Numbered from the stretch's first letter, positions 11,301-23,265 are shown. The stretch is 64,000 bases of DNA from Beta vulgaris subsp. vulgaris (GCF_026745355.1 NC_079209.1:50548596-50612595), one strand, 5' to 3'. The notes: generated from the sequence alone by a model not told the origin. Program-made: numbers and translations.

Positions 11301-12523
11301 CTGCAACTTACTGTCAGTAGTGTCATTCTTCCATCTAGGCAATGGAATGTTTCTCTCCTTAATGAATTAGTTCCATCCCACATCGTCCACCTAATTTTGG
11401 GGATTCCTATCCCCAGTTATCCCACCGTAGATGTTCCTTGTTGGGGGCTTACTAGCTCTGGTGAATTTACTATAAAAACAGCCACCTGGCTCGCTCATGG
11501 AATTACTCCTCACACTATACCTTGGTCTTTTAACTGGATATGGAAGATCAATATTACCCCTAAACTACAAATTTTTCTATGGCAATGTCTTCAAAATGGC
11601 TTACCGTTAAAATCCAATGTAGCCAACCGTCAAATCACTAATGACGCTCTTTGTCCTCTTTGTAATTCTGATACTGAGACTCTTGACCATTTATTTTTCA
11701 CATGTTCTCTAATTAGCCAATATTGGAACTCAAACTCTATACGACCAAAAATCCGTTATATAGTGCCACAAGATCTTATACAATGCCTAACGTGTATCCG
11801 TCCCTACCCTAAGGCCTTACAAGTATTTTGTTACAACTTGTGGAGTATTTGGAAGGAACGAAATTCAATTATCTTCGACGAAATTATGCTTAATTTAAAT
11901 CGTATTTATTACAGAGCTTGGCATTTGTATTTGGAATGGACTACTCGAACTACGATGGATTTTTCCTTTACTATCTCTTCAATTCCTTGTTGCAGGTCCC
12001 CTACTCCCATCGTAGTTAGCTGGCAGCCTCCCCCCTCCAGTTGCTTCAAGCTCAACTTTGATGCTTCAGTTATTGGCTCATCAGCCGCTGCCGGTGTCGC
12101 CATTCGCAACTCCGAGGGTCTTCTTGTGGCCGCTCAAGTTTATCGATTCGGCCAAACCTCAGCGCTCGTTGCTGAAGCCTGGGGCTTAAGAAATGGACTG
12201 ATACTTGCCATCCAACAGCATATTCAAGATCTATATATTGAAGGGATAATCAAGTAGTTATAAGAGTGCTGCAAAGGCATTATAATTGCCCCTGGACTAT
12301 CCAAACCCTAATTGATGACATTCGACAATTGCTTCGTCATTTTAGATTCTACACCATCAAGCATAATTTTCGAGAAGCAAATCGGGTAGCAGATCTTCTA
12401 TTAAAAAAAGGTCACACTAGTTCTGCTGCCTCGGTCGACGTGAATATCTCTACGGATCCTTTGTTAAACAAATTAGTTCTTCTAGATTCGTTAGGAGCCT
12501 CCCTTGAGAGAAGGGTGTCCTAA
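8400..12523 (+). pseudogene. LINE ORF2 remnant: EN, RT, zf-RVT, RNase H
   Basis: ORF2 starts at ATG 8400 with an EEP endonuclease opening (IISWNIQG, then ILETM) and continues to GDFNELL near 8820. Reverse transcriptase follows: KSPGSDG near 9770, FRPISLC near 9945, GLRQGDPLSPYLF near 10325 and FADDGLLF near 10470 (the FADD catalytic motif). A zf-RVT region (CPLCNSDTETLDHLFFTC) lies near 11650, and an RNase H-like domain (KLNFDAS ... AEAWGL) runs from about 12040 to 12500. In-frame stops and frameshifts at roughly 8560, 9055, 9880, 10130-10200, 10800, 11180 and 12255 split it. The parent protein would nick DNA and copy LINE RNA at the nick (target-primed reverse transcription). This copy is dead. 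Confidence 0.9.
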
Positions 12524-12570
12524 CTTTCATTATGTACCAAAAAAAAAAAAAAATGTATTGTAACTTATGG

Positions 12571-13043
12571 CAAATGATATATTTATACTACAAAAACACT
12601 ATTAAAAATCAATATATGTTTTTAGTATAGGTTTTGTGAAAATCTTGCTAAACATTAAAATATGACATTCACTTTTTGACTCATAACACTCACCTTTGAA
12701 TATCCATCTTTAAAAACAAAAGATCTAATTTATTTAAAAAAAAATCGAAGCTCTAAAAAAAAGAAAGATATTTCAGACTTTCGATCCAAAAATCTATTTT
12801 TTTCGAATACTGGATCCGAAAATAAAAATAGGATATGATATTCGAAACTTTAGAATGGATCGAAAAATTATCAGATTTTGTACACCTTGATATGGGTGGT
12901 ACCATTATCAAATCTTTTGAAGCAATCATGGGCATAACATACATTGGTCCGTTGCACCGTACCACACACCCTCCATCCCTTAAACATTGCCTCATTTTTA
13001 TTTTGTTAACTTTAGAAAGAGTTGCGTTTAGTAGATTGTTTTA
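12571..13043. other. AT-rich spacer, no gene seen
   Basis: The spacer between the LINE target duplication and the next transposon. No gene, RNA or repeat was recognised. Confidence 0.5.
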
Positions 13044-13215
13044 TACTAGTAGAAAAATGATGATTTGCGTCGATTGGAAGTCCCTTTTTGCGTCGATTAT
13101 TTGATTGTTCGACGCAATAGCTAGTGTTATATCACCATGGTAGTAAATTGGACAATTGTTTGAGACTGAAAAGGGAACTAGAGTAATATTTACAGGGGCC
13201 AAAGGAAAAGCCAAT

Positions 13216-13676
13216 TAAGGGTGCACAAAATAGTTGACCGGTTGAGTACTCAAAACCAATAAGGAACCACTAATTTCGGATCTGGAATCGACTATACAAT
13301 TATGGTTTAGCGTACACATGGGAATTGGTTGATAACAGTTTCGGTTGCCAACTTCTTGGAACCGAAACCAACCGGGTTATTGGTTAAATGAGTTCAAAAT
13401 ATGAAATTTACATGATTTTGGCTAAGTATTTTTTTGCCTAGTAAAAGATGCTCTTTTTGTATTTTTCTAAACTCTTATAACTTAAATTGACAAATATAGT
13501 TTTTTTTATATCATTGAAAAATATATCAAAATAACCGATTATCTGTCGGTTTTGGTCTCTAACTTTTAGAAATCGAATTAAATATGGGGTTTCAGTTTTG
13601 TTTTTATGGTAATTTTAATTATTCTCGTTCTTAAACCTTTGCCTGAAATTTATCATTAATGTCTTGCTCACCCCTA
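13216..13676. mobile_element. Probable hAT-like MITE
   Basis: The ends TAAGGGTGCACAA and (as complement) TAGGGGTGAGCAA form a short inverted repeat. The interior carries AACCGGTT, CGGTTTTGG and ACCGAAACC motifs near both ends, a common subterminal style for plant hAT MITEs. Flanking 8-mers agree at only four positions, so the target duplication is not confirmed. Confidence 0.45.
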
Positions 13677-13988
13677 AAAGACATACAAGATCAATCCATT
13701 GGATAGATTACCCACTTCTAACAAATCGTTGTAATATAATTGTTTATGTTGAGTTGGATTCTACTCTATAATAAATTCTATAAATAGTGGATAATTTACC
13801 AATTGGATCAACCAAGTTTTATTCCTAAATTACCAATATCTTCGTTGATCTCCAAACATATGTTAGTCTTTGATTATGAGACTCAAACAGTACACATCTC
13901 AATCTTCGACTTCATAAAAGAATAGCTTTAGGATATTAAATTTTAATACGAGACAAATACTCTAAAAGGCCGGATAAGAAACCTTTTA

Positions 13989-14307
13989 GGGGTGTTTGGT
14001 TCACATAGTGGTATGAGTTTGGAATCAGGAATAAAATCAAGGTGGTATAGGTTTGGAACTTGATACCTGATACCATGTGTTTGGTTTTATTTGGGAATGG
14101 AATTTTTTCTTCTATTTAATACCTAGACTCCTAGAGGTATTGGTATGAGCCAAACCCACCTCCTCCCTTGGGTTTCTAAACCCCATACCTTATGGGTTTG
14201 ATGTTTGAGTTTTAAATCTATAAAATTATTAAACAAACACTAGGTATGTGTTTTGCTCATTCTGAACCCATAGCTTCATACCAAAATGATATGAACCAAA
14301 CACACCC
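13989..14307. mobile_element. Tourist-like (PIF/Harbinger) MITE, 319 bp
   Basis: Terminal inverted repeats GGGGTGTTTGGTTCA and (as complement) GGGTGTGTTTGGTTCA are flanked by TTA at 13986-13988 and 14308-14310, the 3-bp target typical of PIF/Harbinger. It lies inside the larger CACTA element, 60 bp upstream of the TATA box of the captured gene fragment. Confidence 0.85.
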
Positions 14308-14369
14308 TTATTAGTACTTGGTTTTGGATAAAGTAAATCTACATAATCTTAAGAAACCTTACAATTAGT

Positions 14370-14377
14370 TATAAATA
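14370..14377 (+). promoter_or_regulatory. TATA box of captured beta-galactosidase fragment
   Basis: TATAAATA lies 70 bp upstream of the ATG at 14447, a normal distance for a plant core promoter. It suggests that the captured segment brought its own promoter. Confidence 0.55.
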
Positions 14378-14446
14378 GTGGCTCGTATCTCCATCAATCA
14401 TCATAACGACAAAAATTCCTCAAACTTGCCATATTGTCGAGTAAAG

Positions 14447-14623
14447 ATGAATAAGAATAACCATATGATTATTTGTGTTCTCTTAACCATAATCACTATA
14501 TTAAGTTTTTCACATTCGACGTTATCAACTGTTGTTTCTCATGATGGACGTGCGCTTCTCATCAATGGAGAGCGTAAGATCATACTTTCTGGTTCCATCC
14601 ATTATCCTCGCAGTACTCCTCAG
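14447..14623 (+). pseudogene. Beta-galactosidase (GH35) first exon, isolated
   Basis: This 59-codon exon encodes a hydrophobic signal segment (residues 8-24) and then [16 protein letters not shown] and [15 protein letters not shown], matching the conserved N-terminus of plant GH35 beta-galactosidases, secreted enzymes that remove terminal galactose from cell-wall polymers. It ends in CAG followed by a GTGTGT splice donor at phase 0, where plant GH35 genes have their first intron. No downstream GH35 exon (the MWPDLI region onward, including the two catalytic Glu) was seen in the following 4 kb. It sits inside a CACTA element, so I read it as a captured fragment. A frame beginning at GTG 14378 also exists, but the ATG at 14447 suits the signal peptide better. 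Confidence 0.75.
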
Positions 14624-14870
14624 GTGTGTTAACTGTTAATCAACCGCACTTTTTTTGAATTAACTTCAAATCTTGAGTCACTAAACTTGTTCTATACATT
14701 ATTTTGTGACAAATAAATTTTCGGCATATGGGAAGGCAAAATTTTTAACCTAGGTAGGGAAGGCAAAATTCGTCGTACTGTAGATCACATGCGACGGATA
14801 GGTTTTCTGCATCATTTCTTTTTCCGTGCGACGCACTTGAGAGATGCAAATCGTCCTCTTTCTAGTAGTG

Positions 14871-16954
14871 TTTTTGAACAAGCATCAAATGGATAGGTGA
14901 CTAATTTGAACAAGTATCAAATGGATTAAAGTAGTCTCTAATTTGAAGACATCTAAAGTCAACATGAAATAGTGACTAATTGGCATATCATGGTCTCTAA
15001 TTGACATATAACAATCACTTATGAACATAAAACTTACTGAATCAAACATAACTTGTAATTAGAACCTAAAGTTGAGTATTACCACTTAGCATAATTTTGC
15101 AAAATAACAAACCAGTGGTAATTGTTTTGTATGTACTTCTACTAATTACACAAAGTTCTACTTTTGTTCGAAACTAATTAATCATCATTGTTAGTAACCA
15201 AAACAATTTTTGTTCAAACTACTTTCTTAGAGAGGATCTAGGTGTTGGTTTGGATTCCTTCACAGGAGAGTTTTGCTTCGTGGAGATGGTTTTTGTAGCT
15301 TTTGCAGCACTACATTGGCTGTGTTGGGCACGTCTTGGTGTCTTTTCGATCTCCTGCAAAACACTTGATTGGCTTCAACTACTTGCTTGGTGGGAATTTG
15401 AGGTTGTTGTTTTTGTGGCTGTGGAATCAGATTATACAGCAAATTCATTTACAATGAAAACCAAATGATTCATATGCTTACAAAAAAATAAAGTGGCTAC
15501 CAAAGAACTTAAACTAGTCACATGAGGAAGTAAACTAGTTACTTGATGAAATGAACTGCCAGAAAATTAAGCATCTTTCAAATAACAAGAACCTAGATGA
15601 CAATTCATTAGGAGAGCAGTATGTTGCAATGAGAACTTGTTTAGCCTTATAGAAGAATTAGGAAAGCAGTAAGTAATTGAATTTGAAACTTCTCACTGAA
15701 CGGATGGAGAATTGAGTTGGTCACAAATAAACCTAAACTGGTTACTAAATGAGCTAAAGTGGATACTTAATTCCTGTAACAGTTTTAGTTTCATTTGTAG
15801 TGTTGTTAGTGTCCATATATTATAAAGGAGTCTCACAATTGATAATAAGAAACTAATCAACAATCAAGTTATAGTGGATAGTAAATTAATTAAAGGGGCT
15901 ACCAAAGAAATTAAACTGGTCACATATGAAAGTAAATTCCAGAAACACGTTCAAGATTCTTCCTCTAGCTCTCATACATCTCCCTCTCAGAAGGTTTGGT
16001 TTTCAACCCTTCAAGCTCCAACTCCAGTAACTTTGCTTCACCATCGAACAACTTCAAATCAGCTTCCAATGTACCCTTTTCCCTTCGCCATCTTCTCCGA
16101 AAATTCTTTATCCAATAACTCAACAGCCTCATCATCACCTATAGGGCAATTAACTATCTACAACATAAACCATATAAGAGCATCCCTCGTATACAAGAAT
16201 CTATGTGCAAATACATTGTAATTGTAAGTGACAATTTCATCATCTTCAAATCCTAAAGGATATCAAAGAGAGCTTAGAACTTCAAGAATATCAATATAGC
16301 CTCCAAAATCAAAGCATACATACAAACTCATGTCCGTTCGTCGTTCTCAACTCCAGAAACAATTAGACATAATTCAAACACTAAATTAACAATGCAAACC
16401 TAAAATTTAACGATATAATCGTAGACGTAAACACACAAAAATTCACGAGAAAAGTCAAGATTCAAAATTAACCCCCGAAATTTGAAACTCGCCATGGCTA
16501 GGGCAGGAAGTGATCGAAAAATCACCATAACAAGCGTTAATTGTGTGAGGTAGAACATTAGAGTAGAACTTGGAGAGACAATAATCTTGTAATGGAAGGT
16601 TTTGAAGTTGTAGAGAAACGTCAATGGTGGACGAATGGGTGCAGTCGTCGAATTTCGAAGCTTCTCTCGTTGAAGTTCGACATCATCGTAATCGGAGAAT
16701 CGAAATCGGAGAAGGTGATGATGGAGCTGCTATGGAGGATTTCCCTTGGTGGGAAAATTCCACCATTGAAGAGAATGAAGAGAGGAGAGAGAGGAAAGAG
16801 AAATGCAAGCTGCTGTGTTTTTTTTTTTTAATTTGCAATATGGCTTGATTAGCTCATATTGTTTGGACTTGGGCCTGCCTAATTATAATGTTACAATTAG
16901 GCGGTCTCTTGCAAGACGAGCTGTATTTCTAAGGGACCCAACTCAATATGTTCA
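14871..16954. other. Unresolved region with degenerate repeats and fragments
   Basis: Contains scattered variants of GTGACTAATTT, AAACTAGTCACA and AAACTGGTCAC (14895-15960), including two related blocks starting near 15488 and 15885 that share GGCTACCAAAGAA. On the minus strand between about 16150 and 15960 there are two frames of an acidic, coiled-coil-like protein (AVELLDKEFSEKMAK, then AKLLELELEGLKTK), separated by a frameshift. I do not recognise the source gene. No transposon ends were identified. Confidence 0.35.
15960..16155 (-). pseudogene. Fragment of an acidic coiled-coil protein, frameshifted
   Basis: Read on the minus strand, this piece encodes about 60 residues rich in Glu, Lys and Leu with heptad-like spacing, in two frames joined at a shift near 16075. 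Amphipathic Leu/Glu/Lys periodicity over such a length suggests real former coding sequence. No start codon, splice sites or flanking exons were found. The identity is unknown; it may be a fragment captured by an unrecognised transposon. Confidence 0.3.
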
Positions 16955-16956
16955 TA

Positions 16957-17182
16957 CTACCTCTGTATTTTTTTAGTTGCACCATTTGCTTTTTCACATT
17001 TGTCGAGACGATTCTTTGAACGTTAATATTTCTTATTGGATCTTATTGAGACGAATTTAGAAAGACTTCACTTGACTATATTTTTTCTTTATAATAATGT
17101 GAGATAGTTTAATAAAGTAAAATTGATTGATGAATAGTGCCACAAATCCAAATGGTGCAACTAAAAAAATATGTAGTTCTCC
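16957..17182. mobile_element. Stowaway-like MITE
   Basis: The left end is CTACCTCTGTATTTTTTTAG followed by TTGCACCATTTG. The right end contains the complement of TATTTTTTTAGTTGCACC. A TA precedes the left end at 16955-16956. The CTACCTC(C/T)GT start and TA target are typical of Stowaway (Tc1/mariner) MITEs. The right border is worn, so its last bases are approximate. Confidence 0.65.
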
Positions 17183-18481
17183 CCCATCCCTTAGACATTT
17201 TTCAGCACATAGACCATTTCATTCAAATATTCAATGATTCAATCACTCAGCGTAGGCAACAAGGGGAAACTTCGCTCACGACATAAAAGTTAGCACCGCC
17301 GGAAATCACTGTTTAATTTCGTACGTTTTTTGTCTAATCTCTTGCATTAAATTAAACACAAACATATTACATATCCATGCTATTTTTTTCAAGGTCAATT
17401 TACCTGATTATTTTACTCTTATCTGGGTTAATTACTCAATTTGCTGCATTTTCTGATGCTTAATTCTTCTTTAATTATACCCATAATAGCAATTTGAATT
17501 CAACCCTCCATTTGCTAATACAGGGTTTCATATATGAAGTTCAGGTGTAGAGTAGAGTGATTGCATATGTTAAGTATCATGAATGTTAGATTAATGATTG
17601 AAATGTGTTTCAAGAAATTATTTTGTTACTGTTATTGTTTACCTGGGTTTTCATACATCATATTTACCCAATTTAACACAGATTATTCTGGTGCTTTGAT
17701 ATTCATCACCTTCTTTTTTTTTTTCTTACTGTCGCCCTAAAAATACAGGGCAGGGTTTAGTCGTTCACATTATTCTGGTATACATTGGGGATTTGGTCAA
17801 GAATTAAAGTCACTTTTTTTTTTTTGGAGTTATTGTTTATAAGTGATTGTGCTTTTGTGCAACTAAAACATGTCTGGTGGTTGGGCAAAGACAGTTTGTA
17901 GGTTTACTTGCCACATTGAACATTTTCAGCTACACTAATTTCCAGCTACAATCTTCACCAATGGTGAGGAATACATTATACATGTAGCTACACTGGGCCC
18001 CACACATGTTAATCAAGTAGGTTGTTTTGGTTAGTTAGTTGGGTATAATTACGAACAGTATTACCTAGTTCGCTATCTAATTCGCCTTTTGAATTCGCCA
18101 ATTCACCCAAAATGAACCAAAACCGACCACTGATTACGAACTTCGATGGTCAAGCAGATTCCTCTATCTTGGAGGATTTTAAGCCAGCAAAAATGCATCA
18201 TTGGAGTTGCACCTTCCTATTAGTCTAATACTTAGTTGTAAAGAGACATGCTTGGTGTGTTCTTTGGTCTCCCAGTTTTTACTTCGATTATGCTCCTTGT
18301 AAGTTAGGACCGAGCATTTGCTGTTTCAATTTTGAAACACCCTGCTTTTCGTTGGATAGTTTTGGAGTCCTGGTCCTTGTGCAGAAAACAAGCATGATGC
18401 CTAAGTTTTAAGATTTTTCTCTTTTCAATTATTGTCCCAGGAGCTCAGAGTCCGGGTAAAGCTGATTGTTAGAGTGGCCTA
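17183..18481 (+). promoter_or_regulatory. Upstream region of metallophosphoesterase gene
   Basis: No coding sequence was seen. TTGTCCCAG at 18432-18440 is a good splice acceptor and could end an intron in the 5' untranslated region, with a first non-coding exon further upstream. An in-frame TAG at 18470-18472 blocks any longer N-terminus on the unspliced reading. Confidence 0.4.
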
Positions 18482-21400
18482 ATGGTAGGAGGGTTTTCAT
18501 TGTCTTTGCAAAGTGTAGCGCATTCTAGTCAGTGGTCAGACAGTATATCAAGACAGCTAACCTGGAGAAGATCCAGAAACAGAATTAAAAGAGTTGGTAC
18601 TAGAAGTTCTAGGATATATGCTTCAGTGCATAAATATATGGAGAATAAGCGGGTCTTTGTGCTCTCAGACTTGCATACTGATTATACAGAGAACATGACA
18701 TGGGTAAGGTGCATATCTTCCACAAGCCACCAGGAAGACATCCTCCTTGTTGCCGGGGATGTGGCTGAGACATATGATAAGTTCTTCTCAACTATGTCTC
18801 TTTTGACGAGTAGATTCAAGCATGTTTTCTTTGTGCCTGGGAACCATGATCTTTGGTGCCGCAAGGAGGGTGAAGACTTTGTAAGAATTAGACTCTTGTT
18901 TACTTTGCTTGGTACCATTAAATATTAATTTTCCATTCCTTTCCCTCCATATAAATTGTTGGAGTCTTGGATATAGACTCTTGAGTCCTGAATGCCAAGT
19001 GTTGTCTTGCTCACTTTAGTGACTACAACTCTGTGGGTTAGTGCTCTTGATTCTTGAACTTATCTTTTTCTAATTCAAACCAGAAAACCTATCTTTTACC
19101 GTATTACCAAGTTTGCTTTGACATGTGTACTTACCTGTTGTTCATGCTTTCTTGCATCTGCTACATTTCGTAGCTTTAAGCAGACTCACAAAACCTATAA
19201 ACTTGTGCGATGATTTATGAATCCCCTTGGCAATGGTTTGATTCACAGATCTGCCAAATTCACATTGGATTGTAAAATGGTAGTCATGACTTCATGTTAT
19301 ATAATGTCACACACACATATACTGTCGTATTCCAATGTGTCACAATGTAGTACTACTATAAACATGTTTAATTGTAATTCATATTTGTTGAATTTATCTC
19401 GATAACTAGTGATATGGTACGTCAGCTTAACCATAATATACTTCACATATCAACTACTCTAATTAATCATGTTTGATCAATTGAATAGATAGGGGATTCG
19501 TAGATTAAATTGGATGCTTTTAACATAGTATTGGTTAGTCAATTATTATTGAAATTACTCAAATGTGACAGACTGTAGAAAGGGGGAAGTGGGAACACCA
19601 ACCCTAGAACAAGGTTCTAGAAATACATGAGAAAATGTTTGGATGGAACTGGAAAGGAGATTTGTATAGCTGACCTTTGGTACTGATTTCTGTGATGCTG
19701 ATATTTAAAAAAGAGGAGAATTAGAAAGTGTAGGACATCGCATATATCAAAATAATTTAAGTCAATAACTGATGTGGGTGCACCTCACATGTTTTTGATG
19801 ACCTTGTCTTGAAGTATCTGAGTGTAACTCTATGGCATGTGAAAAAGAAGATTGCAGTCTTTACCTGGTAAACTAATGATACTTTGGACTTTTGTGTAAC
19901 TCATTACTTCACTAAGATATTAAGATGTTCTTTGAGTTTCAATCTTTGACCAAAATGAGAGCTTAACATTAAACTTCAATTGTACCTTGGTATCTTTTAG
20001 TCAAATTACAGACTGCAACTTTTAACCAATTCACCTCATGACGCATGAGTGCCTGCTTCAATTTTTGAAGTTATCTATTCTTTATCAATACTATTTGCAT
20101 TGTAAGCTGACAAAGCATAATGTCAATATGTTTTATTAGCTGCTGCAGGCAACTCAAGTTTACATAGTTGACGACTTCATTTAACCCTGCATGTATGGCT
20201 TATTACTGCTTTTTGCAGTTTTTTTAAGTGTTCAGAAAGTTGCTTATGCTAGTAAAATTTATCCAGCATGATTCACTTGATAAGCTCAATGCATTGCTTC
20301 ATGCATGTGGTGAACTTGGAGTGGAATCAAGTCCTTTGATCATAGGCGACTTGGGAATCATACCCCTCTACTCGTGGTATCATGAGGTAAGTTTATGGTT
20401 TCTCTGTTGTTTCTTTTAAATATGGTTTGTGTATCTTGGAAGAAAACTCTTCCACATTGTTATGATTGTATTGAATAATTTTAATACTGTTGATTTTTCT
20501 CTCACTAGAACTGTATGCTTTTAGAGTTTTGATACAGAGCAGGACATAACTGGATTAAGTGTTCCTTCCTTGAAGATGGTAAATCTTTTCTTAACCTAGT
20601 GACCATTTCTGAATCTTTTGCTGTGATTGTTGATTGATTTGTTCTTAGATTTATAACTGTACATTGTAGGTTACCATATGATTTATGCCAAGTTTAGTCA
20701 ATTTATTAGGCCAAATGTTGACATTGTATCCTTTTGCATTCCTATATGAAGAACAATTATATCTCAATGACTGTTTTTTTTTAGACCAACCAGCTTCAGA
20801 GCTGGCTGTCATCCTCAATGTTCATTTGCACAAACTTATCGGAAATTTATTACTGAATATACCTTTGTCTAGCTGAAGTATTTCAGTAGGATTGACCTTT
20901 GTTTCTTGTGGTTTCTGCAAGTTATTTTCCCTTTTGTCTTTGTGCGTTGATAAATAGTAGGATTTTTCATCAAATTCACCTTGTAGAATAAAATTTCTGT
21001 AAATTACCACTGTTTCTTGTTTGTTAGGACCTCACCACTGGTTTCTAGCCAAAAAGTCAAGATTTTGGTGTTCAATTTTTTTTTTCTGTACCAAGGCTAT
21101 TTTTACCCCTTCCCTTCTATTTATTTTTTCTCTCCATTCTATGATACTAACCCCCCCCCCCCCCCAATCCAATCACCACCACCTCTCTGCCTCTCCTATC
21201 ACCTTTCTCTCATATTTTCTCTCTTCCTATGGGCTCGAGGGGAAAGGAAAGGGGGGCAGGCGTGGTGGCGATGATTGACTTGGGTTGTGCGGGTATGGTT
21301 AGTATGGAAGAGGAGAGGATGAAAAGATATGGAAGGGGATGTAATAGAGGAAAGGAAAATGTCGGTCAACACCAGAATTTTGACTTCGTTGTCCACAAAT

Positions 21401-23265
21401 CGGTGGTAAGGTGCTAAAAAACAAGGAAATGGTCTTATAAGGTGTTTTTAGGAAATACTTCCTGCATTCTTTATCTATTGCAAGTTGCGACATTCGGGAG
21501 TTTGGCACACTTTTAAGGAAATAGAATAAAGGGGTGAGTTTGTCTTGAATACCCATGTTATTTTGCTAAAGAAGAGATAAATGCCTTTTTGGGGGTTTTT
21601 GATACCAAGTAACGAAATGTTGCAATTTCTGAAACGTTCTAGAAAGGTATATGTTGCAATTGAAAAAGAACGCAGAAAGTATAATCTGGACTTTCAAAAT
21701 CTATACAAATATATTAAAAGGCGTGCCTAAAGAAGGAACGGTGCCACGTGGCGCTCTCCCTAAGGGGGGTTTACTCCATGTAATTCACAACAATAAAAAA
21801 AGTTAGAAATTGCATAGTATAGGATTTGATCCCGGGACCTCAAGAACATATACTAAAGTCTTAACCACTAGACCAAATAACATTTAGTGTTATCATCTTA
21901 AAGTATATAATATTAAAGAATGAAAATTTTCCTTACCCGGAGCATAGCCCGGGCCTAATAACTAGTTGCATTTTAAAAGATGCTATTTGGAAAAACAAAT
22001 CCTAAATAGTATCATGTGCTTTTATGTTTTCTCTCTTCCTTCTCTTGGATGATTTTTGTAATTTTATTTGACAAATTTACTTTCAGTTATAGACTTGAAT
22101 GAAAAGTCTAACCATGCTCTTTGTTCTATGGTCATTTTTTGTAGGTATGTAAAGATTTTCATGCTTGCAGATGGTCTTCTGAGCTCTGTGATAAGAATGA
22201 CTCTCTTGCTCAGTATTTTGATGCAATGAATGAGAAACATTCCTATATAATTGAAGAAATCCAGAGAAAATGTGAAAAAGTAATTACATTTTCTCATTTT
22301 GTTCCTAGGTTAGTTTTAAGCTAGATGTTTCTTAATTTAAGCTATGCATTCTTTTTCACTGTTTACACCTAGTATGTATAAAATTTCAGGCATACATTTT
22401 TAAATATTTCAATGTTTTTGTTTGTGTGTGTTGTGGGTGGGTGGGGGGGTGGGGGGGGGGGGGGGCAGGGTCCAAAAGTAGTTACATTCTCTTTTCTTAC
22501 CGGATGCTTGATTTTTATTAGATGGAGTGCTTATAAGCTTGCAATTTCTCTTATGTTCTAAACTCTCACAGGCAAGATTTATGTCCTGAAAAAAGAATGC
22601 TTTTCTATCCAAACCTTCCTAAAATAATCGGTTCCAGCTTTCTTGAGGCTCGAGTAAGGTCTATACATGGTGCCGAAGGTAGCGAAGCTGCATGCCATGT
22701 GTTTGGCCACACCCATTTTGGCTGGGATGCTACTCTAGATGGCATCAGGTATGATTCTTCTTATTATGGACCTTAGTCATCGAGTAATCTCATATTATGA
22801 TAGTGTCACATTCAACTTATTATGACTTTCAGAAAAAAATAAGTTCAAATAAGTTTCAATAAGTTCAGATAACTTAAGACAGGTTCAATTAAGTTTGAAT
22901 AAGTCAATATAAGTTGAATAGGACACACCCTATATCATCATTATCAAAAGAGTGAAAGTATCCTTCCACTGTCTGCCTGCCAATTTTTTTCCTCTACTTT
23001 TTAGGTTTTTTCCCTCCGGATATTCTTTATGATACTTCTCTTGTTATGCAGGTATGTGCAGGCACCATTGGCTTATCCTAGAGAGCGGAAGAGAAGAATG
23101 AACGGGGGTGAAGATTGGTTACCATTTTGCTTGTATTCAGATGGAAGATTTACAGACAGACGCCAATTTTACTGGTCAGATTACTATTCTGTGAATTCAA
23201 GGAATCCAGGTAACCTTGAACTTGCTCCTTGGGTTGCCAATTTTTACAGAAGACGGCTGTCGTAA
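18482..23265 (+). CDS. Calcineurin-like metallophosphoesterase, six exons, 375 aa
   Basis: Proposed exons: 18482-18880, 20267-20386, 20525-20578, 22145-22308, 22572-22748 and 23052-23265. All junctions are GT/AG and phases agree (0, 0, 0, 2, 2), giving 375 residues and a TAA stop. The product belongs to the metallophosphoesterase superfamily with two-metal catalysis: SDLHTDY (Asp63, His65), AGDVAE (Asp93), PGNHDLW (Asn121, His122), ITFSHF (His242) and FGHTHFG (His292, His294) supply the expected ligands. The first 50 residues are rich in Ser and Arg with few acids, compatible with an organelle-targeting peptide, but that is only inference. The substrate is unknown. ATG 18482 is the first start after an in-frame stop at 18470. 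Intron 3 holds a Helitron and a C16 tract. The gene appears intact. Confidence 0.9.
21700..21965 (+). mobile_element. Small non-autonomous Helitron, 266 bp
   Basis: It starts TCTATACAAATATATTAAAA and ends CTAG, inserted between A (21699) and T (21966) as Helitrons are. A GC hairpin (CCCGG, 8-nt loop, CCGGG) lies about 10 bases before the CTAG end. GCCACGTGGC near the 5' end is also seen in plant Helitrons. On the minus strand a tRNA-like segment runs through the middle (CTAGTGGTTAAGAC, then GGGATCAAATCC). It lies in intron 3 of the metallophosphoesterase gene and encodes nothing. Confidence 0.75.
22431..22466 (+). repeat. GTGTG/GGGTG and poly-G tract in intron 4
   Basis: TGTGTGTTGTGGGTGGGTGG is followed by interrupted G runs ending in about 16 consecutive G. 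It is intronic. Such a tract may form G-quadruplex structures in DNA or pre-mRNA; length calls here are vulnerable to sequencing error. Confidence 0.7.

Larger units (their letters stand above)
6811..12552 (+). mobile_element. L1-type LINE with both ends, 18-bp TSD
   Basis: A non-LTR retrotransposon of about 5.7 kb. The direct repeat ATGTATTGTAACTTATGG (18 bp) occurs exactly at 6793-6810 and again at 12553-12570, directly after a tail of about 15 A. It has a short 5' untranslated region, a 509-codon ORF (6858-8387), then ORF2 with endonuclease, reverse transcriptase, zf-RVT and RNase H-like regions. ORF2 is broken by many stops and frameshifts, so this copy cannot move on its own. The exact target duplication argues against great age, whereas the ORF2 damage argues for it; the element may have been copied in trans when already defective. 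Confidence 0.9.
13044..14870. mobile_element. Non-autonomous CACTA element carrying a gene fragment
   Basis: The left end reads TACTAGTAGAAAAATGATG then ATTTGCGTC. The right end, read as complement, is CACTACTAGAAAGAGGACG then ATTTGCATC; about 22 of 28 positions match. The 3-bp flanks are TTA (13041-13043) and TTT, a near match. GCGTCG-type subterminal motifs occur at both ends. Inside are a hAT-like MITE, a Tourist MITE and a beta-galactosidase first exon with its promoter. An alternative reading is a mini-element of about 75 bp ending TAGTG near 13119, flanked by TTA on both sides; the longer inverted repeat match makes me prefer the 1.83-kb version. Confidence 0.6.
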
